A stretch of DNA of 64,000 bases from Eleginops maclovinus. Lineage: Eukaryota > Chordata > Actinopteri > Perciformes > Eleginopidae. The stretch's first letter is position 1. Each line of letters opens with the position of its first letter. Of this stretch, positions 58,201 through 64,000 are shown in pieces. A program made the position numbers and the translations under genes. The stretch lies in NCBI RefSeq assembly GCF_036324505.1, contig NC_086371.1, positions 1,486,001 through 1,550,000 on the forward strand, in the 5' to 3' direction. Below the pieces are notes generated by a model that made no database searches, was not told the DNA's origin, and saw nothing but the letters and a program-made list of their open reading frames with translations.

Positions 58201-59260
58201 AGCAGACCTAACCCCTCTTTGCTGCCTTCAGAGTAAAAGCCTCTGCAGAATCAAACCCTGATACAGTTTGTCCTGCAGGAAAAGTCTGTAGTCAAATGTT
58301 TGACTTCTGACTCACGTAAAGCCGCTGCTCTTTGCTTTACTGATTCAAATGAAAGATTCAGAGTCTGGGTTTTAAAAGGGTTCCTCTGGCTGGAATCTGA
58401 TCCGACCGGGGGTTAAACCCTGCAGCGTGGAGATGAACCTCCACCACCAGCCTTTTAAAACCTGCAGCCTCTGCTTTTAAACTGAAAGATCAATACAGCT
58501 CTGCAGGTCTGACTGGGAGTGTTAACAAATGTGTGTATCCCTGCAGCTCTAGCTTTACAAGAACCACACACTACGAGTTAAACCTTTGACTTAATCGGAA
58601 AAAAGCGAACTTAATTTCAACTTTGACGGTCAATATTTACTCTGGAAAGGAAGTGTCATTTGTCCGGTGAGAACAGACCTCCATCTTCCCAATCCTATAA
58701 ATAAATCATGTATTTTAGGACGCAGTTCCTCTAATGTTATGTCTAGCAACCGATAAAATAAATGAACTCTCCGATATTATTGCCGATCTGCTGTAAGCTA
58801 GCTCGCTAACGTAGCTAACTGAGTCATTTCAGATATCCTGACCAACACTTCCAGTTCTGAGACTCACTCTGCAACAGCGACAGTTTAGAATACCGTCCCA
58901 AAAAAGACAAATCCTGCTTTTTCTGGTAAACTATAATTTTTTGTCAAAAAGAAAAAATACATTATTTATTTTATTGACAACTTTTTTTGTGAAATATATT
59001 TTTGGGTAATTTGTTTTTGACAATTTTTTTGTCGCCTACACTTTTCTCATCATTTTCCTCGTCTACTTTCATCCTTTTGTCACCAAATGTAATTCTTCTG
59101 TTCAGTAATCAACGTGACCAACAACCAGGGGTAAGACATCTGCAGTGACATCAGGAGGAGTCCTGTGATCACATCGTTAGAATAAGACCAGAAAACATTT
59201 CAGGAGAACAACAACAGAGACAGAGACAGCTTTATGATCCTGAACGGCACCCAGCGCTCC

Positions 59261-59702
59261 GGTCTCCAGCTGTGTGCGCCTCTCTTTAGCGTCCCCTGGT
59301 CTCCAGCTGTGTGCGTCTCTCTTTAGTGTCCCCTGGTCTCCAGCTGTGTGCGTCTCTCTTTAGTGTCCCCTGGTCTCCAGCTGTGTGCGTCTCTCTTTAA
59401 TGTCCCCTGGTCTCCAGCTGTGTGTGTCTCTCTTTAGTGTCCCCTGGTCTCCAGCTGTGTGCGTCTCTCTTTAGTGTCCCCTGGTCTCCAGCTGTGTGCG
59501 TCTCTCTTTAGTGTCCCCTGGTCTCCAGCTGTGTGTGTCTCTCTTTAGTGTCCCCTGGTCTCCAGCTGTGTGCGTCTCTCTTTAGTGTCCCTGGTCTCCA
59601 GCTGTGTGCGTCTCTCTTTAGTGTCCCCTGGTCTCCAGCTGTGTGCGTCTCTCTTTAGTGTCCCCTGGTCTCCAGTTGTGTGTGTCTCTCTGTAGTGTCT
59701 CC
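59261..59702 (+). repeat. 37-bp minisatellite, about 12 copies
   Basis: Unit CTGGTCTCCAGCTGTGTGCG plus TCTCTCTTTAGTGTCCC, with TGTGTG/TGTGCG variants and one unit missing a C near 59,588. Confidence 0.96.
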
Positions 59703-60031
59703 TCTAATGGTGGTTTTCAGGGTTAGCACCACCATAAGGTTAAGGTCAGGGTTTGAATTAAGAATCGATCGAGGTAGAAGATATTAACTGTTGCACCCTC
59801 AGAGCTGTAACTTATTACATCCAGCGCCTGTTTCAGAGATGGAGTGACTGGAATTGTGTGGGGGTGGGGGGGAGTGGCATTTAGCTCGCCTCTCCATTCC
59901 CTTAATTGTCAATTATTCTCAGAATATGGAGCGGGGCCACTTCGTCCCGGCTGCAGCCGTCATTAAACTGCGAGGCGAGCAGAGAGGGACGGAGGCACGG
60001 CCAGCAGCCCCAGCAGGTGGCATTTAAAGTG

Positions 60032-60037
<6 letters not shown>

Positions 60038-60082
<45 letters not shown>
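60038..60082 (+). repeat. (GT)n microsatellite
   Basis: 45 bp of GT. Confidence 0.95.
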
Positions 60083-60085
<3 letters not shown>

Positions 60086-60494
60086 AATACAGTCACATGG
60101 CAATCAGCCTCCTCCGTGAGACCCCTTCGCCGTTTATCACTGTTTATTACACGGAATATCTCACATGAAACAAACGAGCTTGCCCTTTCAAGAAGGAGTC
60201 GCCTTCTCTTCAGCACCAGAATATGATGAATAACTGAAATGGCGCCGAGATGAGGAGAGTGTGTGTCGATGGAGGGAGAGAGGGAAGGAAGGATGGAACA
60301 TGGAGGAGAGGAAGGAGCCCACATCAGTCATACACCCGCCTGAGGTTTCGACACCAGCTCGGAAAAGGGCGAAAGTCGAGAGGAAATGGCCTTTATGCCA
60401 TCGCTAAAGACACATTTAATTATGAACTCAGTGTTCACTCAACTCAGCTAGATGCTACTGAACTTTAGCACCAGCTCTTCATCCTACAGCACTC

Positions 60495-61641
60495 CTTTAA
60501 AGAGTCCTCTCCTGCTGATGTTCAGGTGTATATCAGTATGTAGAGTCTCTACTTTAAAGAGTCCTCTCCTGCTGATGTTCAGGTGTATATCAGTATGTAG
60601 AGTCTCTACTTTAAAGAGTCCTCTCCTGCTGATGTTCAGGTGTATATCAGTATGTAGAGTCTCTACTTTAAAGAGTCCTCTCCTGCTGATGTTCAGGTGT
60701 ATATCAGTATGTAGAGTCTCCACTTTAAAGAGTCCTCTCCTGCTGATGTTCAGGTGTATATCAGTATGTAGAGTCTCTACTTTAAAGAGTCCTCTCCTGC
60801 TGATGTTCAGGTGTATATCAGTATGTAGAGTCTCTACTTTAAAGAGTCCTCTCCTGCTGATGTTCAGGTGTATATCAGTATGTAGTGTCTCTACTTTAAA
60901 GAGTCCTCTCCTGCTGATGTTCAGGTGTATATCAGTATGTAGAGTCTCTACTTTAAAGAGTCCTCTCCTGCTGATGTTCAGGTGTATATCAGTATGTAGC
61001 GTCTCTACTTTAAAGAGTCCTCTCCTGCTGATGTTCAGGTGTATATCAGTATGTAGTGTCTCTACTTTAAAGAGTCCTCTCCTGCTGATGTTCAGGTGTA
61101 TATCAGTATGTAGAGTCTCTACTTTAAAGAGTCCTCTCCTGCTGATGTTCAGGTGTATATCAGTATGTAGAGTCTCTACTTTAAAGAGTCCTCTCCTGCT
61201 GATGTTCAGGTGTATATCAGTATGTAGTGTCTCTACTTTAAAGAGTCCTCTCCTGCTGATGTTCAGGTGTATATCAGTATGTAGTGTCTCTACTTTAAAG
61301 AGTCCTCTCCTGCTGATGTTCAGGTGTATATCAGTATGTAGTGTCTCTACTTTAAAGAGTCCTCTCCTGCTGATGTTCAGGTGTATATCAGTATGTAGAG
61401 TCTCTACTTTAAAGAGTCCTCTCCTGCTGATGTTCAGGTGTATATCAGTATGTAGTGTCTCTACTTAAAGAGTCCTCTCCTGCTGATGTTCAGGTGTATA
61501 TCAGTATGTAGTGTCTCTACTTTAAAGAGTCCTCTCCTGCTGATGTTCAGGTGTATATCAGTATGTAGTGTCTCTACTTTAAAGAGTCCTCTCCTGCTGA
61601 TGTTCAGGTGTATGTCAGTATGTAGCGTCTCTACTTTAAAG
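60495..61641 (+). repeat. 57-bp minisatellite, about 20 copies
   Basis: Unit TTTAAAGAGTCCTCTCCTGC, TGATGTTCAGGTGTATATCA, GTATGTAGAGTCTCTAC. Almost identical copies with an AGAG/AGTG/AGCG variant. The period is a multiple of three, so one + frame stays open for 338 codons until a one-base deletion near 61,465. Confidence 0.97.
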
Positions 61642-63174
61642 CTAAAGGAATAAAAAACATTCTGACCGCTTTACTGTTTTTAATCTCCAACCCTTTTAAC
61701 TCTGCCAGTAAATCTCTACCAAATGATCGTTGTCTCCTCAAAATAATTACGTTTAATCCATTTTCCACCCTCACCTCTTGGTCTTGCCATGCTGCAGTTT
61801 CATTTCCCGCTCTTTTATTTCATCATGCCGTGAAAGGCCATCATGAAACAATGGATTGAAAAACTGGTCAGCTTGCAGATGTCATCCGGTCCATAAACCC
61901 CGGGCCTCACGGCTCAGAGGCTCCTCACGGCTGCAGATGGATGCACATTTAGTGTATCAAACTGAGAGGGGGGGATTGGCTGTGAAGTGTTCGATGATTC
62001 AAATGAGGGGAGAGTAGTTGCAGGGTGCAAATGAATGATTTTAGGGAATGATTTATAATTGAATGGAGGAATAATTTAGGGTTTATTAAAAAATGTTGAG
62101 GGGCCTCTGAACTGCTGCAGGACGCGGACATGTGTGCAGGAGGAGAGCGAGACTCCTGCGCAGTCTGAGGGTTCATATTCACGGTTTAATATCCCGACAG
62201 AAGGCCGTTAGCCTGCTCAGTGCAACCCTGAAATTACAATCCACCACCGCCACGCCGCTATGAACCATTAGGGAGGAAATGCTGTACTTACACAACACCA
62301 CACTCATTTCAGCATGCATTAAACTCAGGCGGTGAACCACGCATGAAAGAATCCAATCTTCCTGTCCTCGCCTATTCTTCTTCTCCTCCTTCCTCGAACA
62401 ACAACAACAACAAAAAATGGAGAAACAGCAGCCGCCGTACTCTAATTCCACGCCTGTCATAACATGCTGTCGCCTCCCCGGACGCTCAGGTAGGGAGGAG
62501 GTTACGGAGGCTCACACATCATGGCAGCACATCTGCCCGGCTCAGACGTCTGTGGATTGAGAGAGGAAGACGCTGCTTTCACACGGAATAAGCTCATCCA
62601 GCAGCAGACGCACCGCGGGACGTCAAACCCGTTTACAGCAGAGAACTTCTCTCTGGATGTCGGGGTTATTTTTTAGACGCTCAACCGTTTAACAAATGTC
62701 AAAGCTGCAGAAGTTTGAGATGAAAAACACGTTGCTCTTGTGTCACACACTGGGAATGACAGATTCAACCAGTTTGACTCCAGTGTTCACGTTGTTATTG
62801 GTCCTTTACTCGGATATCTTCAGTTATCTGTGTATTTTCTACTCTTTAATGCCAGTTTATTTCTATTTCTATTTTAGAATTCTTTATTTCTACTCCTTTC
62901 ATTTCTAATTATGTGCCTTGTTATTTTTTATCAACCATTTTATTGTCAATTATTTCTTTTGTCAAGATACATTTTTTAGGCTGCTGCAACACATTTCTTT
63001 TCCATATTTGGAATCAAATAAGTACATCTGAACTTATTTTATCAGCAAACTATGAATTAAAATGTGTCAAAGGGGTTGTTTTTACACGATGGCGATGAAA
63101 CTAAACTGGGGTTATTAAACACTGAGTTTGACGATATCAATATGCAATATTTACCTGTTAGCTATTAGTTAGTG

Positions 63175-63181
<7 letters not shown>

Positions 63182-63247
<66 letters not shown>
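63182..63247 (+). repeat. (GT)n microsatellite
   Basis: 66 bp of GT. Confidence 0.96.
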
Positions 63248-63251
<4 letters not shown>

Positions 63252-63661
63252 GGGAAAGAGAAAGGAGTATGACAAAGGTAAATAAAGTGATTGAGGTTTC
63301 CGTGTGTGAGGGATAAAGTCTGGGAGCTCTGTGGGGAGAGAGATACCACACATCACAAATACTCTTCCACAACTCCAATATTATATCTAACTATTAAGAA
63401 GACACAATGAAAAGCATTTATTCTACAGCGTCTGGAGCAAATTGGACTTCTTAATTGAACTAATCAGTCATTTAGAAGCCAAATATGTTATGTTTTCAGT
63501 AGGGAAGAAATAATGCAGGTTATCATCATCAGCTTACTCTATCACTGAACTTCTAATGGCTGTCTTTAGCTCATATATACCTTACATCCTCATGGTTACA
63601 TATGTGGTCCGTGTGTGTGAGAGAAAGCAGAATAGGGGAAACATATAGTTGAAAAAAGAAG

Positions 63662-63665
<4 letters not shown>

Positions 63666-63723
<58 letters not shown>
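63666..63723 (+). repeat. (GT)n(GA)n microsatellite
   Basis: 58 bp of GT followed by a short GA run. Confidence 0.96.
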
Positions 63724-63738
<15 letters not shown>

Positions 63739-63848
63739 TAGGGGAAGAGTGAGTGAGCAAGCGAGCGGGAGAGCGCTGAAACAGGAATAAAGCCGTGTAC
63801 CGCCGGGACTTCAACACGCACTGCGCCATTCTGCCTACTCCATCTATC

Positions 63849-63850
<2 letters not shown>

Positions 63851-63907
<57 letters not shown>
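63851..63907 (+). repeat. (GT)n microsatellite
   Basis: 57 bp of GT. Confidence 0.96.
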
Positions 63908-63908
<1 letters not shown>

Positions 63909-64000
63909 GAGGGATATTGTAGTCCAAGTTTAAATGGAGAACTACACACTGCAACGAACCCCGTCGCTGCATGGAGGAACCTCCCTCTGACTCCGTATTG

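Noticed and set aside
60452..61468. 338-codon open frame on the + strand
   Set aside because: It is a by-product of a 57-bp tandem repeat whose length is divisible by three. It has no recognisable domain and lies within a glra1 intron on the antisense strand.

Overview
The window is vertebrate nuclear DNA, almost certainly from a teleost (probably percomorph) fish. Two genes with conserved vertebrate exon structure are embedded in DNA very rich in CA/GT microsatellites, minisatellites and fish-type dispersed repeats. Every coding exon I could support belongs to one of these two genes, which face each other tail to tail. Human G3BP1 and GLRA1 are also neighbours (5q33.1), so the pair supports both identifications.

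Left, + strand (1-about 3.85 kb): the 3' half of g3bp1, the stress-granule RNA-binding protein. Six exons encode the acidic low-complexity region, the [13 protein letters not shown] linker, the RRM and the RGG tail, ending at TGA 2999-3001. The NTF2-like domain lies upstream of the window. A CA repeat and a pyrimidine-rich tract sit in the 3' UTR, and a candidate poly(A) signal lies at 3834-3839.

Middle (about 3.9-13.1 kb): intergenic DNA with a repeat element carrying about 51 copies of a 32-bp minisatellite. It is followed by a repeat-poor 4.9 kb that is probably 3' UTR or flank of glra1.

Right, - strand (13,109 to past the window end): glra1, the glycine receptor alpha-1 chloride channel. 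Exons of 224, 83, 138, 215, 147 and 289+ nt are visible. They encode the ligand-binding domain from loop D onward, the Cys-loop, loop C, TM1-TM4 and the stop. The 68-nt exon that should come before them was not found, so it and the 5' end lie beyond 64,000. Introns of 1.3-18.7 kb are full of minisatellites (35-, 40-, 57-, 37-, 32- and 72-bp units), dispersed elements and a Tc1-like relic.

The most interesting signals are splice-site arrangements in glra1. (1) A minisatellite of about 37 copies abuts exon 6, and every unit copies the last 14 nt of the exon plus its 5' splice site. (2) Exon 5 lies between a (UG)n tract that runs into its acceptor and a complementary (CA)n tract just after its donor. 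(3) The last exon has two acceptors exactly 24 nt apart that would add 8 codons, matching the size and position of the mammalian alpha-1 'ins' variant. No bacterial, phage or viral gene, rRNA, tRNA or CRISPR array was seen.
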